Source of the DNA: Halospeciosus flavus | Lineage (GTDB): Archaea > Halobacteriota > Halobacteria > Halobacteriales > Halobacteriaceae | Direction of reading: 5' to 3' | Length of the DNA: 64,000 nucleotides | Assembly: GCF_029814175.1 (NCBI RefSeq) | Contig: NZ_CP122312.1 | Span: forward strand, 1,240,001 to 1,304,000 | Part shown: one piece after another, positions 46,853 to 55,350 of the stretch | Numbering within the stretch: position 1 is the stretch's first letter | Layout of the letters: every line of letters starts with the position of its first letter | Made by a program: the position numbers and the translations under genes | Notes under the pieces: model-generated | The model's database searches: none | The model's input: the letters and a program-made list of their open reading frames with translations, nothing else | Told to the model about the DNA's origin: nothing

Positions 46853-46879
46853 GGGACACCACCTATAAGATAGTGTCCC
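46853..46879. promoter_or_regulatory. inverted repeat overlapping the fba TATA box
   Basis: GGGACAC (46853-46859) and GTGTCCC (46873-46879) are perfect 7-base arms around a 13-base spacer. On the minus strand the spacer contains CTTATAGG, the probable TATA box, about 24-31 bases before the fba ATG. A bound dimer would block TBP. It is therefore a good candidate for the gluconeogenic operator of fba-fbp. Confidence 0.6.
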
Positions 46880-46998
46880 TCTATTCCCGAGACATGGCGC
46901 CCGTACCACCCGAATTCGACGATTTGTTACTATCGATGTAGTAAACGCCGGGCGCGGAGACCGGCAATTTTACGACCGGTTCCGCCCCACGACGTGCT

Positions 46999-47859
46999 AT
47001 GCGAACGCTGGACGAGATCGAGACGGTCGGCGTCGTCGGCGCGGGGACGATGGGCGCCGGAATCGCACAGGTGAGCGCGACCGCCGGTTACGACGTCGTC
47101 ATGCGCGACATCGAGGAGGAGTTCGTCGAGGGTGGCTTCGAGTCCATCGAGGACAGCCTCGACCGCTTCGTCGACAAGGAGAAACTCTCGCGGGAGGAGG
47201 CCGACGCCGCACTCGACCGGATCACCGGCACGACCGACCTCAACGACCTCGCGGACTGCGACCTCGTCGTCGAGGCAGCCGTCGAGAAGATGGACGTCAA
47301 ACGGGACGTCTTCGCGGACCTCGACGACGTCGTGCCGGACGACGTCGTGCTCGCGACGAACACGAGTACCCTCTCCATCACGACCATCGCGAACGCCACG
47401 GAGCGAGAAGACCTCGTCGTCGGTCTCCACTTCATGAACCCCGTCCCCGTAATGACGGGCGTCGAGGTGGTCGTCGGCGAGCGGACCGACCCCGCCGCCG
47501 TCGACCTCGCCCACGGCTTCTCCGAGGACCTCGGGAAGGAGACGTGGGAATCCGACGACAAGCCGGGGTTCGTCACTAACCGCATCCTCATGCCGTGGCT
47601 CAACGAAGGCATCCGCGCCTTCGACGAGGGCGTCGCCACGAAGGAGGACATTGACGCCGGGATGAAACTCGGCACGAACGTCCCGATGGGACCGCTCGAA
47701 CTCGCCGATCACATCGGTCTCGACGTCTGTCTCGACGCCTCCGAGACGCTCCACGAGGAACTCGGCGACCGCTACAAGCCGGCCTACCTCCTCAAGCGGA
47801 AGGTCGAGGCGGGCAAACTCGGGAAGAAGTCGGGCGAGGGCTTCTACGAGTACGACTGA
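46999..47859 (+). CDS. hbd: 3-hydroxyacyl-CoA dehydrogenase
   Basis: A 286-residue short-form 3-hydroxybutyryl-CoA dehydrogenase that oxidises L-3-hydroxyacyl-CoA with NAD. The NAD motif VGVVGAGTMGAGIAQVSATAGYDVV begins at residue 10. NTSTLSITTIANATEREDLVVGLHFMNPVPVMTGVEVVVG holds the catalytic His with the Glu 12 residues on. PGFVTNRILMPWLNEGIRAFDEGVATKEDIDAGMKLGTNVPMGPLELADHIGLDVCLD is the C-terminal dimer domain. TATA-like CAATTTTACG is 23-32 bases before the ATG, between two GACCGG words. It belongs to beta-oxidation with the dehydrogenases that follow. Confidence 0.96.
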   Translation: MRTLDEIETVGVVGAGTMGAGIAQVSATAGYDVVMRDIEEEFVEGGFESIEDSLDRFVDKEKLSREEADAALDRITGTTDLNDLADCDLVVEAAVEKMDVKRDVFADLDDVVPDDVVLATNTSTLSITTIANATEREDLVVGLHFMNPVPVMTGVEVVVGERTDPAAVDLAHGFSEDLGKETWESDDKPGFVTNRILMPWLNEGIRAFDEGVATKEDIDAGMKLGTNVPMGPLELADHIGLDVCLDASETLHEELGDRYKPAYLLKRKVEAGKLGKKSGEGFYEYD

Positions 47860-47869
47860 GGAGTCCGCG

Positions 47870-47884
47870 AGAAGCTTTTTACTT
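47870..47884 (+). promoter_or_regulatory. T-rich element between hbd and the lipoprotein gene
   Basis: AGCTTTTTACTTTC lies 25-38 bases before the lipoprotein ATG. It can be read as a TATA-like box or as a T-rich terminator after hbd; spacing favours a promoter. Confidence 0.35.
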
Positions 47885-47908
47885 TCAGACCGTGTCGTCC
47901 GAAACAGT

Positions 47909-49093
47909 ATGCCGAAACACCGCCGTTCGTTCCTCGCTGCCGCTGGTGTGACGCTCGGGAGCCTCGCCGGGTGTCTCCGTCTCGGCGGCGACGAGACGAC
48001 GACAACGACGACACAGCCACCGGGCGGAACGACCACGACACAGCCACCGGGCGAGACGACCACGTCGACGACCACGACACAGCCCAAGCACCCTGGCAAG
48101 TGGCCCCAGTTCCAGAACGACGCCGGGCGAACCGGGTACTCACCGTCAACCGTCGGCGAGAGTGCGAACCGGGCCTGGCGGACGTCGATCGACGGGACGG
48201 TCGAGCGCTCGCCCGTCGTCGGCGAGGACGCCGTCTACGTCACGGCGAGCGGCACCGTCTACAGCCTCGACCGCGCCACGGGAAAGCAGCGCTGGCAGGC
48301 GGGCGGTGCGACCGGCCCACCGGTCGTCCACGGCTCGCAGGTCCTCTTCTCCTCGGGTGCGGCTATTGAGGTCGTCGACGCGGCGAGCGGGAAGCGCCAG
48401 CGGCGCATCTCCCTGCCCGCACGGGCGGTGACCGGGCCGGTCGTCGCCGGGAGCGACCTGTATGTCGGGTGTACCGACGAACGCGTCCACGCCTACACCC
48501 TCGATGGGAAACACCAGTGGCAGACGGTCCCGCTCAACACCTCGCAGTTCGAGCCACTGGCCGTCGGCGACAAGCGGGTCTTCGTCGCGTCGAACCTCGG
48601 CCTGTACGCCCACGACCGCGCCGGCGGCTTCCGCGACTGGTCGGCGACCCGGAACTCCGTCACCGACGCGCCGACCGTCGCCGACGGCTCCGTCTTCTTC
48701 CCCACGTCCGGCGAGTTCGTCGCCCGTTACTCCGTCGACGGGAAAGAGCAGTGGCGGACGCCGGTGAGCGGCCTCCCGCGCGGGTCGGTCGCGGTCGGCG
48801 GCGGAAGTGTCTACGCCGTCGCCGGGAACGCCTCTCTCTACCGCCTGAACGCCAGCGGTGGCGGCGTCGTCTGGCGCTCGCGCGTCCCGACCGCGACGGA
48901 CTCCTCGCCCGCGCTCGCGGACAACGCGGTCGCCGTCAACGACAGCGGGTCGGTCCACACCTTCGTCACCGAACAGGGCGGGACGCTCTGGAGTGCGGAC
49001 GTGACGGGCGTCGACGACACGAGTTGTGCCATCGTCGACGGGACGGTGTTCGCCGGCGGGACGGGCGTCGTGGCCGCGTTCGCACCGGAGTGA
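47909..49093 (+). CDS. PQQ-type beta-propeller lipoprotein
   Basis: A 394-residue exported protein. The Tat-like signal KHRRSFLAAAGVTLGSLAGC ends in a lipobox (LAGC). A Thr/Pro linker of about 35 residues (tandem TTTTQPPG units) follows. Then a WPQFQNDAGRTGYSPS motif introduces propeller blades with the PQQ/YVTN-like repeats VYVTASGTVYSLDRATGKQRWQ, LYVGCTDERVHAYTLDGKHQWQ and VFVASNLGLYAHDRAGGFRDW. It is probably a periplasm-side assembly or protein-binding scaffold like BamB, with no catalytic residues seen. The gene sits between hbd and an acyl-CoA dehydrogenase without obvious link. Confidence 0.88.
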   Translation: MPKHRRSFLAAAGVTLGSLAGCLRLGGDETTTTTTQPPGGTTTTQPPGETTTSTTTTQPKHPGKWPQFQNDAGRTGYSPSTVGESANRAWRTSIDGTVERSPVVGEDAVYVTASGTVYSLDRATGKQRWQAGGATGPPVVHGSQVLFSSGAAIEVVDAASGKRQRRISLPARAVTGPVVAGSDLYVGCTDERVHAYTLDGKHQWQTVPLNTSQFEPLAVGDKRVFVASNLGLYAHDRAGGFRDWSATRNSVTDAPTVADGSVFFPTSGEFVARYSVDGKEQWRTPVSGLPRGSVAVGGGSVYAVAGNASLYRLNASGGGVVWRSRVPTATDSSPALADNAVAVNDSGSVHTFVTEQGGTLWSADVTGVDDTSCAIVDGTVFAGGTGVVAAFAPE

Positions 49094-49131
49094 TAGGAAA
49101 GGTAAAGGAACGACGGTGAGGAACCTCCCGC

Positions 49132-50274
49132 ATGGACTTCAGCCTCTCCGCGGAGCAAAAACAGATCGAGGAGATGGTCACCGAGTTCGTCGACGAGGAG
49201 GTCGCCCCCCGCGCGGCCGAAATCGACGAGACCGACGAGTTCCCCCGCGACCTCGTCTCCGAGATGGGCGACCTCGGTCTGATGGGGATGCCCTTCCCCG
49301 AGGAGTACGACGGCGCGGGCCTCGACTACCATTCCTACGCGCTCGCGCTCGAAGAGATCGCCCGCGGGTCGGGCGGTCTCGGCACCGTCGTCGCCGCTCA
49401 TACGAGCCTCGCGGGCAACATGCTCTACCAGTACGGCGACGAGGACCAGAAACACGAGTTCCTCGCGCCTATGAACCGCGGCGACGACGTCGGTGCGTTC
49501 GCGCTCTCCGAACCCGGTGCTGGCTCGGACGTCCCCGCGATGGACACCACGGCCGAGAAAGACGGTAGCGAGTACGTCCTGAACGGCGGGAAACTCTGGA
49601 TCTCGAACGGGTCCGTCGCCGAGACGGTGACAGTGTTCGCGAAGACCGACACTGACGCCGGTGCGAAGGGCATCTCCTCGTTCGTCGTCCGCCCCGAGGA
49701 AGACGACGGGTTCCACGTCGAGGGCACCGAGGACAAACTCGGCGACAAGGGGTGTCCGACGGCCGAACTCCGCTTCGACGACCTCCGCATCCCCGAGTCA
49801 CGGCGCCTCGGCGAGGAAGGTGACGGTTTCCGTCACGCCCTGGAGACGCTGAACGGTGGACGCATCACCATCGCCGCCCGCTCCATCGGTCTCGCACGCG
49901 CGGCCCGCGACGACGCGCTGGAGTACGCCCAGCAGCGCGAGCAGTTCGACCAGCCCATCTCCGACTTTCAGGCCATCCAGCACAAACTCGCGGACATGGA
50001 CACGAAGATCCAGGCCGCGAAACTACTCATGCACAAGGCCGCCGACCTGAAGATTCGCGGCGAGGACTTCATCAAGGAGGCCGCCCAGGCGAAGCTCTAC
50101 GCCTCCGAAATCTCGCGGGAGGTCACAAACGAGGGCATCCAGATCCACGGCGGGTACGGCTACACGAAAGACTTCGACGTCGAGCGCTACTACCGCGACG
50201 CCAAACTCAACGAGATCTACGAGGGGACCAGCGAGGTGCTGCGCAACACCATCGCTCAGCGTATGCTACAGTAG
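49132..50274 (+). CDS. acyl-CoA dehydrogenase
   Basis: A 380-residue FAD-dependent dehydrogenase that makes the trans-2 double bond in beta-oxidation. FALSEPGAGSDVPAMDTTAEKDG is the flavin signature, LWISNGSVAETV follows, and QRAFGQ-like QREQFDQPISDFQAIQHKLADM is the C-terminal helix. The catalytic glutamate is in YRDAKLNEIYEGTSEVLRNTIAQRML near residue 362. It passes electrons to ETF. A second paralogue lies at 51530-52672 on the other strand. Chain-length specificity is unknown. Confidence 0.95.
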   Translation: MDFSLSAEQKQIEEMVTEFVDEEVAPRAAEIDETDEFPRDLVSEMGDLGLMGMPFPEEYDGAGLDYHSYALALEEIARGSGGLGTVVAAHTSLAGNMLYQYGDEDQKHEFLAPMNRGDDVGAFALSEPGAGSDVPAMDTTAEKDGSEYVLNGGKLWISNGSVAETVTVFAKTDTDAGAKGISSFVVRPEEDDGFHVEGTEDKLGDKGCPTAELRFDDLRIPESRRLGEEGDGFRHALETLNGGRITIAARSIGLARAARDDALEYAQQREQFDQPISDFQAIQHKLADMDTKIQAAKLLMHKAADLKIRGEDFIKEAAQAKLYASEISREVTNEGIQIHGGYGYTKDFDVERYYRDAKLNEIYEGTSEVLRNTIAQRMLQ

Positions 50275-50283
50275 GGTCTCCGC

Positions 50284-50778
50284 TCACGACGCCGCGTCGG
50301 CCACCGCGACGGCCGCCAGCGCCACGGCGACCGCGAACAGTACCGGCGTCAGCACCTCGGCGAAGACACCGACGAGGGGCGGCGAGGGGTGCACGAGCGA
50401 AGCGGCCGGGACGAGTCCGTCGACGGTCGCGACGAACCAGGACGGGTCGGGCCAGACGACCCACCCGGAGAAGACACCGACGAGGTGGCCGGCGAGCACG
50501 CCCACGGCGACCGTCACGAGGAACCGTCTCGCCCCGGCGGGACGCTCGCCACGCGCGACGACGAGGACGGCCACGAACAACAGCGCGACGACCGTGAGGT
50601 AGCCACCGCCGAAGACGACCCACTCCATGGTCGACACCCGAAACTGCTGTTCGAACTGCTCAGCGAGGACGACCCGGCGGTATCGGAGGAACAGGGCCGC
50701 GAGAGCCGTCGGAAGTGCGGCGGCGAGCGACGCCCGGACGGTCGACGATCTCGGCCGGCGTCGGTGGAGGGTGGACAC
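50284..50778 (-). CDS. membrane protein, unknown function (about four TM segments)
   Basis: About 164 residues from GTG 50778; another GTG at 50814 is also possible. It has hydrophobic stretches near ASLAAALPTALAALFLRY, VVFGGGYLTVVALLFVAVLVVA, FLVTVAVGVLAGHLVGVFSGWVVW and the C-terminal VLFAVAVALAAVAVADAAS. The N-terminus is basic. No family is recognised. It is convergent with the acyl-CoA dehydrogenase gene, with nine bases between stops, and divergent from the next gene. Confidence 0.6.
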   Translation of the reverse strand: MSTLHRRRPRSSTVRASLAAALPTALAALFLRYRRVVLAEQFEQQFRVSTMEWVVFGGGYLTVVALLFVAVLVVARGERPAGARRFLVTVAVGVLAGHLVGVFSGWVVWPDPSWFVATVDGLVPAASLVHPSPPLVGVFAEVLTPVLFAVAVALAAVAVADAAS

Positions 50779-50869
50779 GTCGGTACGTACGCAGTCCGAC
50801 ACGAAAACTCTCACAGTCGCGGGCGACCGAACCGCCGGCGCTTTTGCCCTCGACGGTCACCTCCCGATA

Positions 50870-51145
50870 ATGACCGAGTCAACCGCCGAAGCCGACGGCA
50901 TCACCGCCCGCTACTACGAGACCGACGAGGAGCGCGTCCTGGAGTTCGAACGCGACGGGAAGACTGCCGCCGTCGCGCAGAACGTCGAGGGGTACGCCAT
51001 GCTGAAGGTCCGACCCACCGCCGACGGCGACGAACTCGAACGCTACTACGGCTTCGACATGGCGCTCGACCACGCCGCCGAACTCCTCGGCGTCGACCCG
51101 GCCGACCTGCCGGTTCCCGCCCCCGCCGAAGACATGGGTATGTAG
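50870..51145 (+). CDS. conserved haloarchaeal small protein (DUF7111-like)
   Basis: A 91-residue acidic soluble protein from ATG 50870. It has a compact mixed fold (ITARYYETDEERVLEFERDGKTAAVAQNVEGYAMLKVRPTADGDELERYYGFDMALDHAAELLG), no cysteine, and ends in a Pro-rich acidic tail (DLPVPAPAEDMGM). The family appears conserved in haloarchaea but its function is unknown. It stands alone and is followed immediately by a palindrome shared with another locus. The DUF number is from memory. Confidence 0.75.
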   Translation: MTESTAEADGITARYYETDEERVLEFERDGKTAAVAQNVEGYAMLKVRPTADGDELERYYGFDMALDHAAELLGVDPADLPVPAPAEDMGM

Positions 51146-51149
51146 TCAG

Positions 51150-51178
51150 GTCAACGATTGAACAACTGTTCAACTGAC
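51150..51178. promoter_or_regulatory. palindrome matching the site at 15337
   Basis: TTGAAC-AACT-GTTCAA (51158-51173) is a perfect 6-base inverted repeat, with outer GTCA/TGAC at 51150-51153 and 51175-51178. On the minus strand it reads CAGTTGAACAGTTGTTCAATCGTT. The 15337 site on the plus strand reads CAGTTGAACAGTTGTACAATCGTT, one mismatch in 24. It lies about 90 bases before the small zinc protein gene. Confidence 0.5.
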
Positions 51179-51265
51179 GTGAGAGCGGTCGTTTCCCGTC
51201 GGCCGCGACCGCGCGGGAAAGTTTGATACTTATTGGCGTGCTATACGATAACTGGGGGCGCGACC

Positions 51266-51445
51266 ATGAGCGTCATCGAGAAAGTCAAAGACCTGTTCGT
51301 CGACGAGGAAAAGATCGTCTGGCAGTGTGACGAGTGCGACGAAGAGTTCGAGACGTTCGTCAAAGAGACGGAACCGACTCCCGACTCGGCGACCTGTGAG
51401 CACTGCGGGAGCACTTCGACGAGTGTGCGGCGGCGTGCGGGCTAA
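51266..51445 (+). CDS. small zinc-ribbon protein, unknown function
   Basis: A 59-residue acidic protein from ATG 51266. Two CxxC pairs, WQCDECDEEFETF and ATCEHCGSTSTSV, form a zinc ribbon around an amphipathic segment. Small zinc fingers of this type are frequent in haloarchaea and several affect motility, biofilm or gene expression; no specific role can be read here. The shared palindrome upstream is a candidate regulatory site. Confidence 0.72.
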   Translation: MSVIEKVKDLFVDEEKIVWQCDECDEEFETFVKETEPTPDSATCEHCGSTSTSVRRRAG

Positions 51446-51529
51446 TCGGTGTCGAAGCCCCTTGATTGCGCCGCTCGCTCCCTCCCCCTTTAAGTCCCAC
51501 CACGTTGGGTCGTCGGCCGACTGCACCCA

Positions 51530-52672
51530 CTACAGCCCTAGCTCTCGTCCGACGACCAAGTGTTGGATTTCGCTCGTCCCTTCGCCGATCTCCATGAGTT
51601 TGGCGTCGCGGAAGTAGCGCTGTGGATCGAAGTCCGTCGTGTAGCCGTAGCCCCCGTGGACCTGGATGGACTCTTCGGCGACCTCGCGGGCGGCCTCCGA
51701 GGCGTCGAGTTTCGCGAGCGCGGAGATGCGGGTCACGTCCTCGCCGACGTCGTACTGGCTGGCGGCCTTGTGGGTGAGGAGGCGTGCGCGCTCGACCTTG
51801 CGGTCCATCTCGACGACCTTGTCGCGGACGGCGTCGAACTTCGAGATGGCCTGCCCGAACTGCTCGCGTTCGGTGGAGTACTCGCGTGCGCACTCGTAGG
51901 CGCCCTGTGCGAGGCCAGTCGACAGCGCGGCGATGGAGATGCGGCCGCCGTCGAGGGTCTGTTTCGTCTGCTCCCAGCCGTCGCCCTCCTCGCCGAGCAG
52001 GCGGTCTTCGGGAATGCGGCAGTCGTCGAACTGGATCTCGCAGGTGGGCGAGGCGTTCAGCCCCATCTTGTCCCACTCCGTCGTCACCTCGAAGCCGTCG
52101 TCGTTCCGGGGGTCGACGACGAAGGTGGAGATGCCGTCGTAGCCGGCGCCGGGTTCGGTGACGGCCTTCACGAGGACGGAGCCAGCGACGGAGGCGTTCG
52201 TGATGAACTGCTTCGTGCCGTTCAGGACGTACTCGTCGCCTTCCTTCGTGGCAGTGGTGTCCATGTCCGAGGCGTCGGAGCCACTGCCCGGTTCGGTCAA
52301 CGCCCACGAGCCGAGGTACTCCCCCTCGGCGAGCGGACGGAGCCACTCTTCTTTCTGTTCGTCGGTACCGAACTTCTCGATGGGCTTCGAGGCCAGCGAG
52401 GAGTGTGCGACGTAGGAGAGTCCGATAGACCCGGAGATGCGCCCGAGTTCCTCGGCGACGAGCGAGTACATGAGGGTGTCCCCACCGAGGCCGCCGTACT
52501 CCTCGGCGATGGGGACACCCATCACGTCGAGGTCGGCGAGTTCGTCGAAGATTTCTTCGGGGAAGCGGTGTTCGTCCTCGATCTCCTGGGCGATGGGGCG
52601 GATCTCCTCCTCGCAGAACTCCCGGACGGTGTCCCGGATCATCCGGTGTTCGTCGGGCAGGGTGAAGTCCAT
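51530..52672 (-). CDS. acyl-CoA dehydrogenase, second paralogue
   Basis: A 380-residue acyl-CoA dehydrogenase. ALTEPGSGSDASDMDTTATKEG is the flavin signature, FITNASVAGSVLVKAVTEPG follows, and REQFGQAISKFDAVRDKVVEMD is the helical C-domain signature. The catalytic Glu is in YFRDAKLMEIGEGTSEIQHLVVGREL near residue 362. It opens MDFTLPDEHRMIRDTVREFCEEEI. TATA-like ACTTTAACC (minus strand, about 52698-52706) is about 27-34 bases before the ATG, so the mRNA is nearly leaderless. It is divergent from the RIO-like kinase gene. Confidence 0.95.
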   Translation of the reverse strand: MDFTLPDEHRMIRDTVREFCEEEIRPIAQEIEDEHRFPEEIFDELADLDVMGVPIAEEYGGLGGDTLMYSLVAEELGRISGSIGLSYVAHSSLASKPIEKFGTDEQKEEWLRPLAEGEYLGSWALTEPGSGSDASDMDTTATKEGDEYVLNGTKQFITNASVAGSVLVKAVTEPGAGYDGISTFVVDPRNDDGFEVTTEWDKMGLNASPTCEIQFDDCRIPEDRLLGEEGDGWEQTKQTLDGGRISIAALSTGLAQGAYECAREYSTEREQFGQAISKFDAVRDKVVEMDRKVERARLLTHKAASQYDVGEDVTRISALAKLDASEAAREVAEESIQVHGGYGYTTDFDPQRYFRDAKLMEIGEGTSEIQHLVVGRELGL

Positions 52673-52739
52673 ACGCGACTTCTCGCCGGAGTCGAGGTTA
52701 AAGTCACCGGACGTTCGTGAGGGTCGACAAGCCGGCGGG

Positions 52740-52747
52740 CATAAATG
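52740..52747 (+). promoter_or_regulatory. TATA-like box of the RIO-like kinase gene
   Basis: CATAAATG lies 24-31 bases before ATG 52771, the leaderless spacing, and backs onto the divergent acyl-CoA dehydrogenase promoter. Confidence 0.45.
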
Positions 52748-52770
52748 CCGCCCGCCCCTCTATTCAGACG

Positions 52771-53649
52771 ATGAGTGTCCGGCGGTTCGTCCGCGGCACG
52801 GTCCCCTGGGACCAACTGGAGGCCGTCTTCGTCGACCTCGAAGAGCGCTACGACGAGGACGGACTCCGCGTCGAGTTCCTCGCGGCCGATAACTGGTTCT
52901 CGACGCCGTGTGTCGTCACCAGCATCGACGCCGACAGCAGTACCGACGCCGAGAGCGACGCCGACAGCAGCGACACCACCGGACGCGAGACCGGCGACCA
53001 GCAGTGGTTCGTGAAGGTCGTCTCCGCGCAGAACGCCTTCGTCCACTCGCTGTTCACCGGGATTCGGAACCTCGGAGTCTTCTCCTCCGGAACGGAGGGC
53101 TTCTTCGAACCGTTCGAGGGTCCGGGCGAGATGGCTCGCCACGAACTCGAAGCGGCCGAGCAGATGCGTGAGGTCGGCCTGAACGTCCCCAAGCCCGTCG
53201 AGTCGTTCGATGTTGACGGGCTGGGCGTCCTCGTGATGGAGTACCTCCCCGAGTTCGAAACCCTAGACGAACTCGACGAGGCGTGTATCGAGGCGTACGC
53301 GCCCGAACTCTTCGCCGCGCTCGCGACGATGCACGAGAACGACCTCGCCCACGGCGACCTCCGGGCCGAGAACGTCCTCATCTACGAAGAAGAGATCTAC
53401 CTCATCGACGCGACGAAGGTCAGCGACGAGGGGATCGCCGCCGCCCGCGCGTACGACCTCGCCTGTGCGCTCGCTGTCCTGGAACCGCTCGTGGGCGCGA
53501 GCACCGCCGTTGAGGCCGCCCACGAACACTACTCGGCTGACCGATTGCTCGCCGCCCGCGAGTTTCTCGACTTCGTCGGCATCCGCCCGGATCACGACTT
53601 CGACGCGGCCGCGCTCAAGACCGAACTCGAAGCAGCGGCCGAGGAGTAG
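52771..53649 (+). CDS. RIO-like serine/threonine protein kinase
   Basis: A 292-residue atypical kinase. The Lys motif is probably WFVKVVSAQNAFVHSLFTGIRN near residue 80. HELEAAEQMREVGLNVPKP is helix C. The hinge is VLVMEYLPEFETLDEL. The catalytic loop is ENDLAHGDLRAENVLIYEEEIYLIDATKVS (HGDLxxxN, with IDATK for DFG). These are RIO/Bud32-like features. Between the first strands a 25-residue acidic insert (DADSSTDAESDADSSDTTGRETGD) interrupts the ATP lobe. The C-terminus is acidic. RIO kinases act in ribosome maturation, but this divergent member's substrate is unknown. Confidence 0.82.
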   Translation: MSVRRFVRGTVPWDQLEAVFVDLEERYDEDGLRVEFLAADNWFSTPCVVTSIDADSSTDAESDADSSDTTGRETGDQQWFVKVVSAQNAFVHSLFTGIRNLGVFSSGTEGFFEPFEGPGEMARHELEAAEQMREVGLNVPKPVESFDVDGLGVLVMEYLPEFETLDELDEACIEAYAPELFAALATMHENDLAHGDLRAENVLIYEEEIYLIDATKVSDEGIAAARAYDLACALAVLEPLVGASTAVEAAHEHYSADRLLAAREFLDFVGIRPDHDFDAAALKTELEAAAEE

Positions 53650-53747
53650 GAGCAAACGAGAATCTCGGAGGATGCGAGTATCGCGACTCCCCCACCCGCC
53701 AGTGGAAGGGTGTACCTTTTTGAAGTCACGAAGCGCAGGTTTTGCCG

Positions 53748-55268
53748 ATGACACACCAACACTACATCGACGGCGAGTGGGTCGAGGGCAGCGGGTCCGA
53801 GACCTTCGAGAGCCGGAATCCGGCCACAGGGAAGACCCTGGCCGAGTTCCACCGCGGGACAGAGTCCGATATCGACGAGGCCATCTCGGCGGCCGAAGAG
53901 GCGGAAGAGGAGTGGCAGGAACTCTCCTACATCGACCGCGCGGAATACCTCTGGGACATCTACCACGAGCTGCGCGAGCGCCACGAGGAACTGGGCGAAG
54001 TCGTCACCAAGGAGTGTGGCAAGGAGATCTCTGAAGGGAAGGCCGACGTGACCGAGGCCTGGCACATGGTCGAGTGGGCCGCCGGCAACGCCCGCCACCC
54101 CCACGGCGACGTCGTCCCCTCGGAGGTTTCCTCCAAGGACGCCTACATGCGCCGCAGTCCCCGCGGCGTCGTCGGCTGTATCACGCCGTGGAACTTCCCG
54201 GTCGCCATCCCCTTCTGGCACATGGCCATCTCGCTGGTCGAGGGCAACACCGTCGTCTGGAAGCCGGCCGAGCAGACGCCGTGGTGTGCCCAGATCATCG
54301 CCGAGATGTTCGAGGACACGGGCATCCCCGACGGCGTGTTCAACATGGTACAGGGCTTCGGCGACGCCGGTGCCGCCATCACTGACGACGACCGCGTCGA
54401 CACGGTCCTCTTCACGGGGAGCGCGGAGGTCGGCCACGAGATCGCCTCCGAGGTCGGCGGCCGCCCCGGCCGTCTCGCGGCCTGTGAGATGGGCGGGAAG
54501 AACGGCATCGTCGTCACCGAGGAGGCGGACCTCGACGTCGCCGTCCACTCCGCGGTCATGAGTTCGTTCAAGACGACCGGCCAGCGCTGTGTCTCCTCCG
54601 AGCGCCTCATCGTCCACGAGGACGTCTACGACGAGTTCAAAGAGCGCTTCGTCAAGAAGGCGAAGAAGGTCTCCGTCGGCGACCCCCTCGAGGAGGACAC
54701 CTTCATGGGTCCGGCCATCGAGCCGGAGCACGTCGAGAAGATTCAGAAGTACAACGACCTCGCACGCGAGGAGGGCGCGAATGTCCTCGTCGACCGCGCC
54801 GAACTCGAACCCGAGGAGATTCCCGAGGGCCACGAGGACGGCAACTGGGTCGGTCCGTTCGTCTACGAAATCGACTACGCCGACGACGTCCGCTGTATCC
54901 GCGAGGAGGTCTTCGGCCCGCACGTCGCGCTCATCGAGTACTCCGGCGACATCGAGGACGCCGTCGACATCCACAACGACACGCCCTACGGTCTCGCCGG
55001 CGCCATCATCTCCGAGGACTACCGCCAGATCAACTATTACCGCGACAACGCGGAGGTCGGCCTCGCCTACGGTAACCTCCCGTGTATCGGCGCCGAAGTC
55101 CAGCTCCCCTTCGGCGGCGTGAAGAAGTCCGGCAACGGTTACCCGAGCGCCCGCGAGGCTATCGAGGCCGTCACCGAGCGCACAGCCTGGACGCTCAACA
55201 ACTCCAAGGAGATCGAGATGGCTCAGGGCCTCTCCGCGGAGATCAAGACCGAAGAAGACGAAGAGTAA
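53748..55268 (+). CDS. aldehyde dehydrogenase (NAD(P)-dependent)
   Basis: A 506-residue ALDH-superfamily enzyme. VGCITPWNFPVAIPFWHM near residue 145, NTVVWKPAEQTPW near 172 and VLFTGSAEVGHEIASEVGG near 222 form the NAD fold. The general base Glu is in ACEMGGKNGIVVTEEADLD near 250. The nucleophilic Cys is in TTGQRCVSSERLIVHEDVYDEF near 284. EEVFGPHVALIEY near 390 is also conserved. The last in-frame ATG (53748) is preferred to a TTG just before it. It oxidises an aldehyde to the acid, or acyl-CoA if semialdehyde type; the substrate is unknown. Confidence 0.94.
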   Translation: MTHQHYIDGEWVEGSGSETFESRNPATGKTLAEFHRGTESDIDEAISAAEEAEEEWQELSYIDRAEYLWDIYHELRERHEELGEVVTKECGKEISEGKADVTEAWHMVEWAAGNARHPHGDVVPSEVSSKDAYMRRSPRGVVGCITPWNFPVAIPFWHMAISLVEGNTVVWKPAEQTPWCAQIIAEMFEDTGIPDGVFNMVQGFGDAGAAITDDDRVDTVLFTGSAEVGHEIASEVGGRPGRLAACEMGGKNGIVVTEEADLDVAVHSAVMSSFKTTGQRCVSSERLIVHEDVYDEFKERFVKKAKKVSVGDPLEEDTFMGPAIEPEHVEKIQKYNDLAREEGANVLVDRAELEPEEIPEGHEDGNWVGPFVYEIDYADDVRCIREEVFGPHVALIEYSGDIEDAVDIHNDTPYGLAGAIISEDYRQINYYRDNAEVGLAYGNLPCIGAEVQLPFGGVKKSGNGYPSAREAIEAVTERTAWTLNNSKEIEMAQGLSAEIKTEEDEE

Positions 55269-55350
55269 GTCGGCCCGCTCTCTGCGGTCATTTCTTCCGT
55301 TTTCCTCCCTTTCTCGACTCACCGCCGAGCGACGGCGTCAAGAGGTACTG

